46,686 nucleotides of DNA, taken from the NCBI GenBank assembly GCA_036736205.1, contig DAINMX010000023.1:1-46686 (forward strand), read 5' to 3'. Numbering within the stretch: the first letter of the stretch is position 1; each line of letters opens with the position of its first letter. Positions 15,949-25,243 of this stretch are shown piece after piece. The position numbers were made by a program, and so were the translations under genes. Under the pieces are notes generated by a model. It saw nothing but the letters and a program-made list of their open reading frames with translations. It did not search any database and had not been told where the DNA came from. The stretch is from XYA12-FULL-58-9 sp001798605. Its GTDB lineage: Bacteria > Myxococcota > XYA12-FULL-58-9.

Positions 15949-16096
15949 GCGGGCGGGTCCATAACAGAATGAGTCAACAAATCAACCAGGAGGGTATGCC
16001 GTGCAGAGATCTCTTTAAGTTGACGAGTTCGACTGCGTCCCTTACCGTTTCATTTGGACTGACAACTGGGGCGAGCATCGCAAACTGGAGGGGCGC

Positions 16097-17029
16097 ATGA
16101 GCGGGAAAGATTCCAACGACGCCACGACGGATACCGGGCCTGGGGCTAAGCGGCCTGTGACACACGAGCTCCCCGAAGGCACCAACAATCGTTTGATCAC
16201 CAACCTTTCGCCACCGGTGCCAGTGCGAGTGGACAACACCCCATCCGGTCCCGTGCCGGTGCAATCTTTCAGCGCCTCAAACCAAGAGCTTGAAATCGAC
16301 GACGACGAGTTGCCGAGTCGCCGATCGCCCGTTCGCGGCCTGCTCCCCTGGACGCTGGTGGTCCTGTGCATCCTTGGCGGCGGATTCGTCGCAATTCGCT
16401 ATTATTTGCCTCTGGTCGAGAAGCTACAGAACAATGAAGCTGCTCTCGCCCAATCGCAAAAAGACAATGTTGTCATGCGGCAACAGGTCGATGCGCTCGA
16501 GAGCGCTCAACAGGAGCTTGCGACCAAAGTAGCCGAGCGAGAAAAAGAGGTTGCAGCTCTTCAGCAGACCCAAGATGAGCTCGTGGGTAAGCTCGATGAG
16601 GAGATCAAAAAAGGAAATGTTGCCATCAGCCAGGCGAGTGGCCAGCTCGTCGTCGATTTGGTCGACAAAGTTGTCTTCGACTCCGGCGAGTCGGAGGTCA
16701 ACGAAAAGGGCATGGAGGTTCTGCGGCAAGTTGGTGAGACCTTTCTCAAGGTGCCCGACAAGATCATTCAAATCTCCGGGCATACCGACGCGGTCCCCAT
16801 CTCACCCAAGCTCATCGAGCGATATCCAACCAACTGGGAGCTATCGACGCAGCGAGCCACCAACGTGGTGCGTTTTCTCCAAGAGCAGGTCAACGTACCA
16901 GGCGAGCGCTTAGCCATCGTCGGGCGATCGCAGTACCAACCTGTTGACAGCAACGCCAGCCGCTCAGGGCGCCGTCGCAATCGTCGCATCGAAGTAGCCT
17001 TGTTGCCGACGGTGAAACCCACGAAGTAG
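16097..17029 (+). CDS. OmpA/MotB-domain membrane protein
   Basis: 310 residues. A long hydrophilic N-terminus (~1-78) precedes a membrane helix (LLPWTLVVLCILGGGFVAI), a coiled coil (~105-175, many Gln/Glu/Lys heptads), and a C-terminal OmpA domain with KVVFDSGESEVNEKG, ISGHTDAVPI and NWELSTQRATNVVRFL, which binds peptidoglycan. The order N-in, one helix, coiled coil, OmpA resembles MotB-like stator or cell-envelope tethers, but the MotB helix with its proton-binding Asp is absent, so it is not a flagellar stator by itself. RBS GGAGGGG lies upstream of ATG 16097. It converges with the sigma-54 activator. Confidence 0.85.
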   Translation: MSGKDSNDATTDTGPGAKRPVTHELPEGTNNRLITNLSPPVPVRVDNTPSGPVPVQSFSASNQELEIDDDELPSRRSPVRGLLPWTLVVLCILGGGFVAIRYYLPLVEKLQNNEAALAQSQKDNVVMRQQVDALESAQQELATKVAEREKEVAALQQTQDELVGKLDEEIKKGNVAISQASGQLVVDLVDKVVFDSGESEVNEKGMEVLRQVGETFLKVPDKIIQISGHTDAVPISPKLIERYPTNWELSTQRATNVVRFLQEQVNVPGERLAIVGRSQYQPVDSNASRSGRRRNRRIEVALLPTVKPTK

Positions 17030-17031
17030 CG

Positions 17032-18552
17032 TTACTTGATCTTGCGCGCCAGGGTGTTGCGGCTAATACCCAACCGCCGGGCGGCTTCACTTTGGTTGCC
17101 GTGACAGTCCTGCATCACCGCCTGAACATAGTCTCGTTCCATCTCAGCCAAGGTGCGACTGAGATTGATGGACACGGCTGGTGTTACCACCATTTCACGG
17201 CCAGACCGCGGCAATGCCAGATGGTTCACCGAGATAAGCTCTTCGTCGGAGAGAACCACCGCGCTTTCTACACAATTCTCGAGCTCACGAATGTTTCCAG
17301 GCCAGCCGTGTTGATGCAGGACTTCGATAGCCTCGCGGGTGAGTCCGCGGATTTGCCGTTTGTGCTTCTTGACGAAAACATCGAGAAAATGCTCCGTCAA
17401 GCGATTGATGTCATCGACACCGCGCTCACGCAAGGGGGGCAAGACCATTGGCACCACACGAATTCGATAAAAGAGGTCAGCCCGAAACGAACCATCGTTG
17501 ACCATGGCCTCGAGATTGCGGTTGGTGGCGGCAATGAGGCGGAAATTGACTCGAATGGTCTTTGTGCCGCCCACACGTTCGAACTCGTGCTCCTGGATGA
17601 CCCGCAGGAGCTTGCTCTGCAAAGCCAATGGCAGCTCACCGATCTCGTCGATGAAGACGGTGCCACCTTCTGCCAGCTCCAGCTTGCCTGGCACGGCCCT
17701 GTCGGCGCCGGTGAACGCCCCTCTAGCGTGTCCAAAGAGCTCGTTCTCAATGAGGCTCGACGGCAGCGAGGCACAATCAACGGTCACGAAGGGCGCATCC
17801 CTACGGTCGCTGTTGACGTGAATGGCGCGCGCAATGAGACCCTTGCCGGTTCCACTTTCTCCCAACAACAAGACGGTCGCAGAGGTGGCCGCCGCCTTAT
17901 CAATGAGGGAATACACACGCTGCATCGGCTCACTGGCACCGACGATGCGGTTGTAACGATAGTCTACGTGTCGCGGTGCCGCTCTGCTCCCGCGCAGTTT
18001 CAAATCGGCATAAAGGCTGGTGCTCTCTATGACCTGCCCCGCATGACCGGCGAGAGCAATGATCGCCTCCTCGTCGTCGGCATTGAACAATCCTTGGCGT
18101 TTGTTGAGGACCTGCAACACACCGATGGTGTCGCCACTGGAGTCGCGTATCGGAGCGACCAGCATCGAGTGGGTGGTGTAACCCGTCTCTGCGTCGACGC
18201 TCTTTTCGAAACGAGTATCTGCGTACGGGTCAGGTTGGTTGACGAGCTTGCCGGACTCGGCGACGGTGCCGGCCACGCCCTGACCGAGCTCGAGACGAAT
18301 CTCCGACAGCTCGGGAAGATGCGCAACCTTGGAGAAGATTTGGCCACGGTCACGATCGAGCAGATACAGGGTGCCGCGATCAGCGTCGAGCCTCTCGACG
18401 ACTTCGTCTACCATGGTAGAGAGGACGATGTCGAGGTCAACTCCCCTCTCGAGAAGCGCTCCGACTGCAATCAATCCCCGCGGACGACCGTGTACATGCG
18501 ATTCTTTGGTCACGGTCGTCTCATATGAAAGTGCGGGGACGGGGTCAAACAC
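17032..18552 (-). CDS. Sigma-54-dependent activator with GAF domain
   Basis: 506 residues in three domains. Residues ~35-180 are a GAF sensor (DADRGTLYLLDRD ... IGVLQVLNKR). Residues ~205-440 are an AAA+ domain with Walker A GESGTGKGL, the sigma-54-contact loop GAFTGA, Walker B GGTVFIDEIGELP and arginine finger region FRADLFYRI. The C-terminus is a Fis-type helix-turn-helix (GNQSEAARRLGISRNTLARKIK). There is no receiver domain, so it responds to a small ligand or a kinase through the GAF domain. The translation start (GTG 18552) is tentative. Target genes are unknown; no clear -24/-12 promoter was found in this window. Confidence 0.92.
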   Translation of the reverse strand: MFDPVPALSYETTVTKESHVHGRPRGLIAVGALLERGVDLDIVLSTMVDEVVERLDADRGTLYLLDRDRGQIFSKVAHLPELSEIRLELGQGVAGTVAESGKLVNQPDPYADTRFEKSVDAETGYTTHSMLVAPIRDSSGDTIGVLQVLNKRQGLFNADDEEAIIALAGHAGQVIESTSLYADLKLRGSRAAPRHVDYRYNRIVGASEPMQRVYSLIDKAAATSATVLLLGESGTGKGLIARAIHVNSDRRDAPFVTVDCASLPSSLIENELFGHARGAFTGADRAVPGKLELAEGGTVFIDEIGELPLALQSKLLRVIQEHEFERVGGTKTIRVNFRLIAATNRNLEAMVNDGSFRADLFYRIRVVPMVLPPLRERGVDDINRLTEHFLDVFVKKHKRQIRGLTREAIEVLHQHGWPGNIRELENCVESAVVLSDEELISVNHLALPRSGREMVVTPAVSINLSRTLAEMERDYVQAVMQDCHGNQSEAARRLGISRNTLARKIK

Positions 18553-18624
18553 ACCACGCCGCGCCGGCCCGAGGCCGACGATGCTGGGCTCAACCTTTGC
18601 GGCACAACTTCAGAAGTTCGCGGG

Positions 18625-18924
18625 TCACTTCACCTCATGATCTTTGTCCGAACTTTGTGATCGGACTTGCACCAGCGACTTGAGCTTCATGTAGGTGCGT
18701 TTGCCGATTCCCTTGATGCGCAACAGATCCATCGTGCGCTTGAAACCCCTTGTCATTCGGTAACGAATGATGTCCTCAGCACGGCGCGGCCCAATTCCAG
18801 GCAACACCACGAGTTCTGCCGCTGTGGCAGTGTTGAGGTCGAGGGGTTCTACGGCGTGCAAATAGACAGGCAACGCGATAGCTGCGGCAAGAAAAAGGGC
18901 AAAGATCACGAGTCGAGTTTTCAT
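18625..18924 (-). CDS. ComEA-like helix-hairpin-helix protein
   Basis: 99 residues: an N-terminal signal or anchor (LVIFALFLAAAIALPVYLHA) and a double helix-hairpin-helix with the ComEA signature LDLNTATAAELVVLPGIGPRRAEDII and a second hairpin LLRIKGIGKRTYMKLK. Such proteins bind double-stranded DNA in the periplasm for uptake. AGGAGG precedes ATG 18924. Length fits the short proteobacterial ComEA form. A ComF-like gene (21554-22261) lies 2.6 kb away, but the two are not in one operon. Confidence 0.85.
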   Translation of the reverse strand: MKTRLVIFALFLAAAIALPVYLHAVEPLDLNTATAAELVVLPGIGPRRAEDIIRYRMTRGFKRTMDLLRIKGIGKRTYMKLKSLVQVRSQSSDKDHEVK

Positions 18925-19205
18925 GGCGTCCTCCTGACTTAGGTTTCTCCCTTGCAGAAGCAGATTTGGTGCCAGGGACGACGACCGCGAAATCCGGTGA
19001 TCCTATCCTGCCGAAGGTGTCGCAATGTCGCAGAACAGGACGCGGTCCCGCTTCAACCGGCCGAGTCACAGTGCCCGCTTCCTTGGTTGCTGTCGCGATT
19101 AGGGCTAGGGCACGGACGCCACGGACGCGCCCAGGATTGCGGCAACCGTCCTGTCGAGCTATACCGCAAAAACTTCTGCTAACTTGGAAGCCGTGAGGGA
19201 TACCC

Positions 19206-20528
19206 ATGAACACCCGTGAGCTCATTGACCGCTTCGAAAAGGGCGAGGCTGTCATTGGCATTGTTGGTCTTGGTTACGTTGGTTTGCCGTTGATCCTGAC
19301 GTACGGCAAAAAGAAATTCAAAACACTCGGCTTCGACATCGATCCCAAGAAGGTCGAAGCCCTCAAGGCGGGAAGAAGCTACATCAAGCATATCCCTACC
19401 GCCCGGATCAAAGAGCTCGTTGACTCAGGTTCCTTCGATGCGACGACCGATTTCAATCGTGTCCCCGAGGCGGACGCTCTGCTTCTGTGCGTGCCAACTC
19501 CCCTCAACAAGAACCGCGAACCGGATATGCGGTTCATCGTCAGCACCGCCGAAGGGATTGGCCCGCACCTGCGCAAAGGGCAAATCGTCGTCCTTGAGTC
19601 CACCACCTATCCGGGAACCACCGATGAGCTGCTCAAAGATATTCTTGAGCGGACATCGGGGCTCAAAGCTGGCGAAGATTTTGTGCTCGCTTACTCGCCC
19701 GAACGCGAAGATCCAGGCAACCCCAACTTCGACACCCAGAGAATTCCCAAGGTTGTCGGTGCCATGTCTGCCGAAGGACTCGAGGCGGCGGTGGCCCTGT
19801 ACCGCGCCGCCCTCGATAAGGTCATCCCAGTCTCATCGACCAGGGTTGCCGAGATGACCAAGCTTCTCGAGAACATCTTCCGCAGCGTCAACATCGCCTT
19901 GGTCAACGAGATGAAGGTGGTATGTGAACGCATGGGCGTCGATGTTTGGGAGGTGATCGATGCCGCCGCCAGCAAACCCTTTGGCTTCATGCCGTTTTAC
20001 CCCGGCCCAGGCCTCGGTGGTCACTGCATCCCGATCGACCCGTTCTACCTCACTTGGAAAGCGCGCGAATACGAGCTCAACACCCGCTTCATCGAGCTCG
20101 CCGGTGAGGTCAACACCAACATGCCGCACTACGTGATCGAGCGTACCGCGTCAGCCCTCAATGCCCACAAAAAACCTCTCAATGGTTCCCGCATTCTCGT
20201 GCTCGGTGCTGCCTACAAACGTGACATCGACGATATGCGCGAGTCTCCATCGCTTCGGGTCATCGAGCTTCTCCAGGAAACGGGTGCCGAGGTCTCGTAC
20301 CACGACCCCTATGTGCCACGACTGCCAAAGATGCGTCGCTACAATCTGGACATGGAGTCGGTGGCCCTCAATGCCAAGAGCCTGCATTCCTACGACGCGG
20401 TGATCATTGTCACCGATCATACCAATGTTGACTACGAGATGGTGGTGGCCAACGCACCGTTGATCATCGATACCCGCAACGCGACGCGCAATATCACGAC
20501 AGGCCGCGACAAAATCGTCAAGGCTTGA
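19206..20528 (+). CDS. UDP-sugar 6-dehydrogenase (WbpA/WecC type)
   Basis: 440 residues of the UDP-glucose/GDP-mannose dehydrogenase family. The Rossmann motif GLGYVGLPL lies at residues ~20-28, and the catalytic motif GGHCIPIDP gives the nucleophile C274. The C-terminal UDP-binding domain contains VLGAAYKRDIDDMRESPS. The pattern and length match UDP-N-acetylglucosamine or -mannosamine 6-dehydrogenases (WbpA, WecC), which oxidise C6 to a uronic acid using two NAD+, for surface polysaccharide or O-antigen precursors. GAGGG precedes ATG 19206. Downstream is an assembly gap, so an associated polysaccharide gene could be missing from view. Confidence 0.9.
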   Translation: MNTRELIDRFEKGEAVIGIVGLGYVGLPLILTYGKKKFKTLGFDIDPKKVEALKAGRSYIKHIPTARIKELVDSGSFDATTDFNRVPEADALLLCVPTPLNKNREPDMRFIVSTAEGIGPHLRKGQIVVLESTTYPGTTDELLKDILERTSGLKAGEDFVLAYSPEREDPGNPNFDTQRIPKVVGAMSAEGLEAAVALYRAALDKVIPVSSTRVAEMTKLLENIFRSVNIALVNEMKVVCERMGVDVWEVIDAAASKPFGFMPFYPGPGLGGHCIPIDPFYLTWKAREYELNTRFIELAGEVNTNMPHYVIERTASALNAHKKPLNGSRILVLGAAYKRDIDDMRESPSLRVIELLQETGAEVSYHDPYVPRLPKMRRYNLDMESVALNAKSLHSYDAVIIVTDHTNVDYEMVVANAPLIIDTRNATRNITTGRDKIVKA

Positions 20529-20571
20529 AACCGTAACCGGTGAGGGCAGTGCTCAGCTGCGTTGGTTATTC

Positions 20572-20671
20572 NNNNNNNNNNNNNNNNNNNNNNNNNNNNN
20601 NNNNNNNNNNNNNNNNNNNNNNNNNNNNNNNNNNNNNNNNNNNNNNNNNNNNNNNNNNNNNNNNNNNNNNN
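20572..20671. other. Assembly gap (100 N)
   Basis: A run of 100 N, the usual size of an unknown-length scaffold gap. The flanks (20529-20571 and 20672-20780) show no recognised gene. Confidence 0.99.
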
Positions 20672-20784
20672 GGGCACCGTCGCGAACCGCGGGTCCACTG
20701 CAGTGAGGGGCGCGTTGGTGCAGCTCGGGGCGAATCGCGGTGACCGACGCTGGGTGCGCTCGGTCGTTGATTGCTGACTCCGTA

Positions 20785-20813
20785 TTGACTATGGTCTTTG
20801 ACCATAGTAATAT
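20785..20813 (+). promoter_or_regulatory. Promoter and palindromic operator of the antitoxin-toxin pair
   Basis: TTGACT (20785-20790), 17 nt, then TAATAT (20808-20813) is a near-consensus sigma-70 promoter. A perfect 9-bp inverted repeat with 3-nt spacer, ACTATGGTC-TTT-GACCATAGT (20788-20808), fills the space between the two elements, ideal for repression by the antitoxin. Transcription should start at or next to the ATG at 20820, giving a leaderless message. Confidence 0.75.
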
Positions 20814-20819
20814 TTTGAA

Positions 20820-21056
20820 ATGGAGACTTTTGCGATTTCTGAATTCAAAGCACGCTGTTTGGCCATTTTGGACCGCGTCCATAAGACGGGAAGTCCGGTG
20901 TTGATCACCAAACACGGTGTCCCAATCGCGAGAATCAATCCCCCTGTACCGGAGCTCGGGGCAACGAGTGGTTTCAGTTGCATGTCCGGAACCGCCGAGG
21001 AACTCGAAGATATACTTGCTCCACTCGACCCTGGTGATTGGAATGCGCTGCAATGA
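20820..21056 (+). CDS. Phd/YefM-type antitoxin
   Basis: 78 residues. The N-terminus (METFAISEFKARCLAILDRV) and the ITKHGVPIARI strand are the DNA-binding fold of Phd/YefM antitoxins; the acidic C-terminal tail (EELEDILAPLDPGDW) would wrap the toxin. It neutralises the PIN toxin encoded by the next gene, whose ATG overlaps the TGA of this one. Repression of its own promoter through the palindrome at 20788-20808 is expected. Confidence 0.88.
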   Translation: METFAISEFKARCLAILDRVHKTGSPVLITKHGVPIARINPPVPELGATSGFSCMSGTAEELEDILAPLDPGDWNALQ

Positions 21057-21448
21057 GGGGGATCTTGCTCGATACCCATATCTGGTTTTGGTTCTTGACC
21101 GGATCAAAGCGTCTGCCTCAAGAACTTTCCACCGCGATCGAGAAAGAGTCTGATCACCTGTGGCTATCGAGCGTTTCGGTTTGGGAGCTGGGAATGCTGG
21201 AGCGGAAGGGTCGGATCCGGGTCGATGGCCGATTTCGTGATTGGGTGCACCTTGCCATGGAGCGCATGCCGGTCATCGAAGCGCCTTTGACGAACGCTAT
21301 TTCCCTGCTCAGTCACGATATCCAACTGGGTCACGCCGATCCTGCGGACCATTTCATTGCAGCCACGGCGATAGCCCACGAGCTGGTTCTGGCAAGCGTC
21401 GATGAACGCATCACCGAAGCGGAATGTGTCGCTACATTGAAGTTCTGA
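21053..21448 (+). CDS. VapC-like PIN-domain toxin
   Basis: 131 residues from ATG 21053, which overlaps the antitoxin stop by 4 bp (ATGA). PIN-domain acidic residues are present: Asp in LLDTHIW near the N-terminus, Glu in SVSVWELGML, and the two Asp in GHADPADHFIAATAI. These coordinate Mg2+ for RNA cleavage, typically of tRNA or rRNA in VapC toxins. All catalytic positions appear intact, so the toxin should be active when the antitoxin is degraded. Confidence 0.9.
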   Translation: MRGILLDTHIWFWFLTGSKRLPQELSTAIEKESDHLWLSSVSVWELGMLERKGRIRVDGRFRDWVHLAMERMPVIEAPLTNAISLLSHDIQLGHADPADHFIAATAIAHELVLASVDERITEAECVATLKF

Positions 21449-21553
21449 TGTTAGGCAGAGAACTGCATAACTGATGGTTCACGAGTAATCTGCCCGGCCT
21501 TTTGGGCTTACACTCGGTTTGAGACGCAACCTTACCACCTCCGGTGAATCGAT

Positions 21554-22261
21554 TCACGGCAGTGGGGCGCGCGCAGCTGCCAGCACCACGACTTCCGTCG
21601 CTCCGCCCTTTAGCAAAGCCGCGGCCGCAGCATTTGCTGTCTCAGCGGAGGTGACAACGTCGTCTATGAGGACAACCTTGCCCGACAGATTCTTTCGCGC
21701 CGCGAACGCGCCAGCGACGTTCTCTCTCCTCGCAGTCAGAGTCCGATCGCTCTGGGCTCCGGTGTTCCGAGTTCGGCGCAAGGCATGGACCACAGGAAGC
21801 TGCCATGTGTGAGCGATGGTCCGGGCCATGATCGCGGCCTGGTTGTATCCTCTTTGACGTCTACGCTTGGCTCCGAGCGGCACTGGTACCAAGGCGGTTG
21901 CATCAGAGGCAGCAACGCGCGCTTGCTCGTCGGCCGCTAGAAGCCTGCCCGCTGCGCTCGCGAGATCCTCACGCCCACGAAACTTGGCTTTGACGATGAG
22001 CTCGGCAATCGGGCCACCGTAGACGTACGGTGCACGAACCAAAGCGAACGCAGGAACGCGTTGGACACAGACCGCGCACACGCCACGGTGATCGGACAGG
22101 TCGCACCTTGGGCAGCGGTCACCTAGGTTCGGCTCGAGCACTTCGTGGCAGGCATCGCACAATCCGAATGGCAATCGGGTCGCCGACGCCGCATCACATG
22201 CTGCGCATCGTGGCGGAAACAATACCACCAAGAGCGCATCAAGAGCCTGCAGTAACTTCAT
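21554..22261 (-). CDS. ComF-family phosphoribosyltransferase-like protein
   Basis: 235 residues. The N-terminus has zinc-ribbon-like Cys pairs (FPPRCAACDAA, LCDACHEV, CPRCDLSDHRGVCAVC). The C-terminal part is a type I phosphoribosyltransferase fold with the PRPP motif VVLIDDVVTSAET and GYNQAAIMART. ComF proteins contribute to DNA uptake and, in some bacteria, to replication restart; the enzymatic activity is unproven. Length is typical of the family. The tail-end neighbour upstream is separated by the 35-bp repeat region. Confidence 0.9.
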   Translation of the reverse strand: MKLLQALDALLVVLFPPRCAACDAASATRLPFGLCDACHEVLEPNLGDRCPRCDLSDHRGVCAVCVQRVPAFALVRAPYVYGGPIAELIVKAKFRGREDLASAAGRLLAADEQARVAASDATALVPVPLGAKRRRQRGYNQAAIMARTIAHTWQLPVVHALRRTRNTGAQSDRTLTARRENVAGAFAARKNLSGKVVLIDDVVTSAETANAAAAALLKGGATEVVVLAAARAPLP

Positions 22262-22288
22262 CCGGTCAATCAGGGAGAATGGAGCGAT

Positions 22289-22358
22289 TGCGTGTTGTTT
22301 CTTCTTGCGTTGCTCAACACGACTGCGTGTTACTTCTTGCGCTGCTCAGCTCGCAGGC
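22289..22358. repeat. Imperfect 35-bp tandem repeat over a stop codon
   Basis: TGCGTGTT begins two copies at 22289 and 22324; both continue with CTTCTTGCG and GCTGCTCA or GTTGCTCA, with a 3-nt length difference and several mismatches. The second copy contains the TAA stop (22330-22332) and last Lys/Arg codons of the minus-strand HEAT gene, so the 3' end is duplicated beyond the stop. Confidence 0.7.
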
Positions 22359-23883
22359 GAGCGATCAGGCGCTTGAGCTCAAGGTTGACACCGGCGTAGT
22401 CGAGCTTTTTGGCCCAACGGTCGTGGATCTCTTCGAGCTTCTTGGGATCTGCGCCGCCAAGGCGTCCCAATGACAACACTGCCGCCATGCGAACAACGGC
22501 CTCTTCATCCTCAGCTGCGGCGACGAGATCTGCGAGGGCGTCCTTGCCGCCGAGATAACCGATCTCCCATGCGGCCTTGTCGCGAACCAGAGACTCTGGA
22601 TCCTTGAGCTTCTTGCGCCAGCAGGTGATGTCTTCTTTGCACTCTTGGGCGGCTACCAAACGCACTCGTTCACGTTCAACCAATTTTTCCATGGTCTTGA
22701 CGGATACATCCTTGCTTCCTGCATTCTTGAGGGAATCGAAGGCCTCGAGATCGGAAGCTTTGCCCAGACGGCTCGCGGCGGCGATTGCGAATCGGCGTGA
22801 GGTGACGTTGCCGTCGCGCGCCGCTATCATCAGCGATTTGACGACGTCCCGATCACCGATCTGCGTGAGTGCCTCAGACGCGGGCTCGCGCACACTCTCA
22901 TCCGGGTCGCTGGCGATGGCGGTCAGGGCTTTGACGGCGCCCTCTGTTCCAAGGTTGCCAAGGGCGTAACATATCTCACGGATGGCACCCGGGACGCTGG
23001 CGTACACTGGGATCTGCTCGCGTTTTTGGTATTGCTCATACAACTTGTTGAGGGCCCCAATCATCAAACCTTCTGCATCGGTGGCGCGCAGATAGCCGAG
23101 AACCGACGACGCCTTCGCCTCAATCGCACCCTCACCGATGTTGCGACCATCTTGCAGGGTAATTTCTTCCACAACCTTGTTCTTGCGCTGCAGAGTATCC
23201 ACCAGAGCAGGCGTCGCGGCAGGTCCCATCTGAATCAAAGAGTAGCGCGCTTCGTTGTAGAAGCTGATGCCTGGCACCTCGATGAAGAGCATCTCGATGA
23301 GGGCCGGAATCGCTTGGGCGCCACCGATGTCTCCTAGAGCTTGAATTGCTACCTTGCGTAGGAATGGCTCTTTCTCGGTCTTGGCGATCTTCACCAAGGG
23401 TTCCACGGCCTTTGTATTGCCCAACTCACCAAGGGACTTGATGGTCGCTTCGCGCACCGTCGGCTCTTGGGCGTCCAACAGACGAATCATGTTGTCGACA
23501 GCGTCGTCGGCTTGCAACATGGCCAACGCCCGCATGATGTTGATATTTGTGCGATTCTTATTGCGCGTCAGACGATCATTGCCAGTGCCCACTTGATAAT
23601 CAATGGCAGCAACCAATTTTGCCACCACGCTCTTGTCGCCCAATTGGCCGAGAGTGTAGGCTGCATCCGGCTGCCAATCGCCCTCTTTCTCAAACCACTC
23701 AACGACTTGCGGTATCGTCGTCTTGTCACCGAGATGACCGATCTTCTTCAACGCCTCATTGCGTTCCCTCTTGTCATCGAGTCTGTAAACCCAATAGTCG
23801 GCCTTTTCTGGATCGCTAGGGGCCGGGCATGCAGTGAGCACTGCCAAAGCAACCAAAGTAACCAAAGCCAAAGAGACTCGCAT
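22330..23883 (-). CDS. HEAT-repeat lipoprotein
   Basis: 517 residues from ATG 23883, with GGGAGGAG just upstream. A lipoprotein signal (VTLVALAVLTAC) precedes about ten HEAT/PBS-lyase-like repeats, each with the pattern xxAxxLGxLGDxxAVxPL (for example SLGELGNTKAVEPLVKIA, QALGDIGGAQAIPALIEML). These form an alpha-solenoid for protein binding at the outer membrane. No catalytic site is seen. It is divergent from another HEAT-repeat gene (24143), which suggests a pair of interacting scaffold proteins. Confidence 0.85.
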   Translation of the reverse strand: MRVSLALVTLVALAVLTACPAPSDPEKADYWVYRLDDKRERNEALKKIGHLGDKTTIPQVVEWFEKEGDWQPDAAYTLGQLGDKSVVAKLVAAIDYQVGTGNDRLTRNKNRTNINIMRALAMLQADDAVDNMIRLLDAQEPTVREATIKSLGELGNTKAVEPLVKIAKTEKEPFLRKVAIQALGDIGGAQAIPALIEMLFIEVPGISFYNEARYSLIQMGPAATPALVDTLQRKNKVVEEITLQDGRNIGEGAIEAKASSVLGYLRATDAEGLMIGALNKLYEQYQKREQIPVYASVPGAIREICYALGNLGTEGAVKALTAIASDPDESVREPASEALTQIGDRDVVKSLMIAARDGNVTSRRFAIAAASRLGKASDLEAFDSLKNAGSKDVSVKTMEKLVERERVRLVAAQECKEDITCWRKKLKDPESLVRDKAAWEIGYLGGKDALADLVAAAEDEEAVVRMAAVLSLGRLGGADPKKLEEIHDRWAKKLDYAGVNLELKRLIARLRAEQRKK

Positions 23884-24142
23884 GAAACTCCTCCCACGCA
23901 TGTGCGGAAAAGTAGGATTATTCTATGGTCGATCGATGTGACCCATTGCCACAAACTGTCAAACCGTCGCCACTTGCCCCCCCAATACTGCGCCCAACAC
24001 AGGGGGTCAACGCCTTCTTTCGCAAATGCTGGCCCCCCCCTTGGCCTGCCATTGTACTGGGAATATGGTTGTGTTAGGCGATGCGCTCGGATGGCCTTCG
24101 ATGGCATGATGGTCGAAAGATGCTCGCGGACCTGGGAGGTAC

Positions 24143-25243
24143 GTGTTGGCTGCTCATCAGTTGTGCAATTCCCTCGCAGTGGCCGCTATTGCGGCCGTTT
24201 CGCTGTTCCCAACTTCGGTGTGGGCCCAGGAGGAAAAGGCCGCCGCAGCGGAGACACGACCGATCGACGAAGAAAAAACGGACGCCTACTTGTCTCGATT
24301 GATCGTCGCACTTGGGGAGGACGAGTCCTACAAGGTGCGTCTGCAGGCCGCGGTGTTCCTTGGTCGCAGCGACGATGAGCGCGCCTTCGAGCCGCTGATT
24401 TCGGCGCTTAACTCCGACGAGAATTACCCAGTCCGTGCCGCAGCAGCTATTGCTCTCGCGAATCTCAATGATCCGCGCGCGATCTCCCATATCATCAAGC
24501 GGATCGCCACCGATCCGGAGCCCTTCGTCGTCGAGGAGGCCACCCGCGGTCTCGCCAAATACGAACGTGAGGTGGCATTGCCCTACGTTGTGGCAACTTA
24601 CGGCTCGGACAGTCAAGAGATTCGCCTTGAGGCTGTTCGCTATTTGGCTCGAGAGCCCGACGACGACGCCAACGGGGTTCTCATTCGGGCCCTCGGGGAT
24701 GACCAAAAAGTCTTCGAGCTCGTCAAGGACGCCGCCCTGAAGATGGATCAGGAGTCGGCGTTGGAGATGCTTCAAGCTGCCCTCGACCACCGAGAGGCCG
24801 CAGTTCGACGCGGGGCGGTGTTGATCCTACGCGCTTTGGCAACCCCCGCGGCGGCCAAGTTGATTCGCGACGTGTACGAGCGGGACATAGAAGCCGATGG
24901 CGTTCGCAATGAAACTCGGGCGGCGCTTCGTGAGCTGCGTCGCTTCCTCGAGGTCGACAACATTGTTCGGGATGCCGTATCCAACCCACACAAACATGGC
25001 CGCGCCAAAGCGCTCAAGCTTCTTGGTGTTGTCGGCGGAGATAAAGCAGAGCAGGTCCTGCTCGACGCCCTCAAAGATGAAGACGTTTATTTGCGTGGCA
25101 CGGCGGTAATGGCAATGGCCGAACTCGGCAACGCAAGGTTGGTGCCAGCCCTCGAAAAGCTCGAAGCCGACCCCGCCAACCAACGGATTCTCCACCTCGT
25201 TCGTCACACCCTCAAGCAGCTCAGCAGGAAGGAGACCAATTAG
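24143..25243 (+). CDS. Exported HEAT-repeat protein
   Basis: 366 residues from GTG 24143, with GGGAGGT directly upstream. A cleavable signal peptide ends at SVWA before QEEKAAAAE. The mature part is built from HEAT repeats (VRLQAAVFLGRSDDERAFEPL, VRAAAAIALANLNDPRAI, LRGTAVMAMAELGNARLVPAL). Its product should be periplasmic, unlike the lipid-anchored relative encoded divergently. The stop (TAG) shares one base with the GTG start of proC, so the two are co-translated, although the functions look unrelated. Confidence 0.85.
   Translation: MLAAHQLCNSLAVAAIAAVSLFPTSVWAQEEKAAAAETRPIDEEKTDAYLSRLIVALGEDESYKVRLQAAVFLGRSDDERAFEPLISALNSDENYPVRAAAAIALANLNDPRAISHIIKRIATDPEPFVVEEATRGLAKYEREVALPYVVATYGSDSQEIRLEAVRYLAREPDDDANGVLIRALGDDQKVFELVKDAALKMDQESALEMLQAALDHREAAVRRGAVLILRALATPAAAKLIRDVYERDIEADGVRNETRAALRELRRFLEVDNIVRDAVSNPHKHGRAKALKLLGVVGGDKAEQVLLDALKDEDVYLRGTAVMAMAELGNARLVPALEKLEADPANQRILHLVRHTLKQLSRKETN

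Noticed and set aside
17092..18528. 478-residue plus-strand ORF opposite the sigma-54 activator
   Set aside because: It mirrors the AAA+ gene and shows no domain; treated as a high-GC shadow.
20553..20743. Short ORFs spanning the N run
   Set aside because: They depend on ambiguous bases and have no supported ends.
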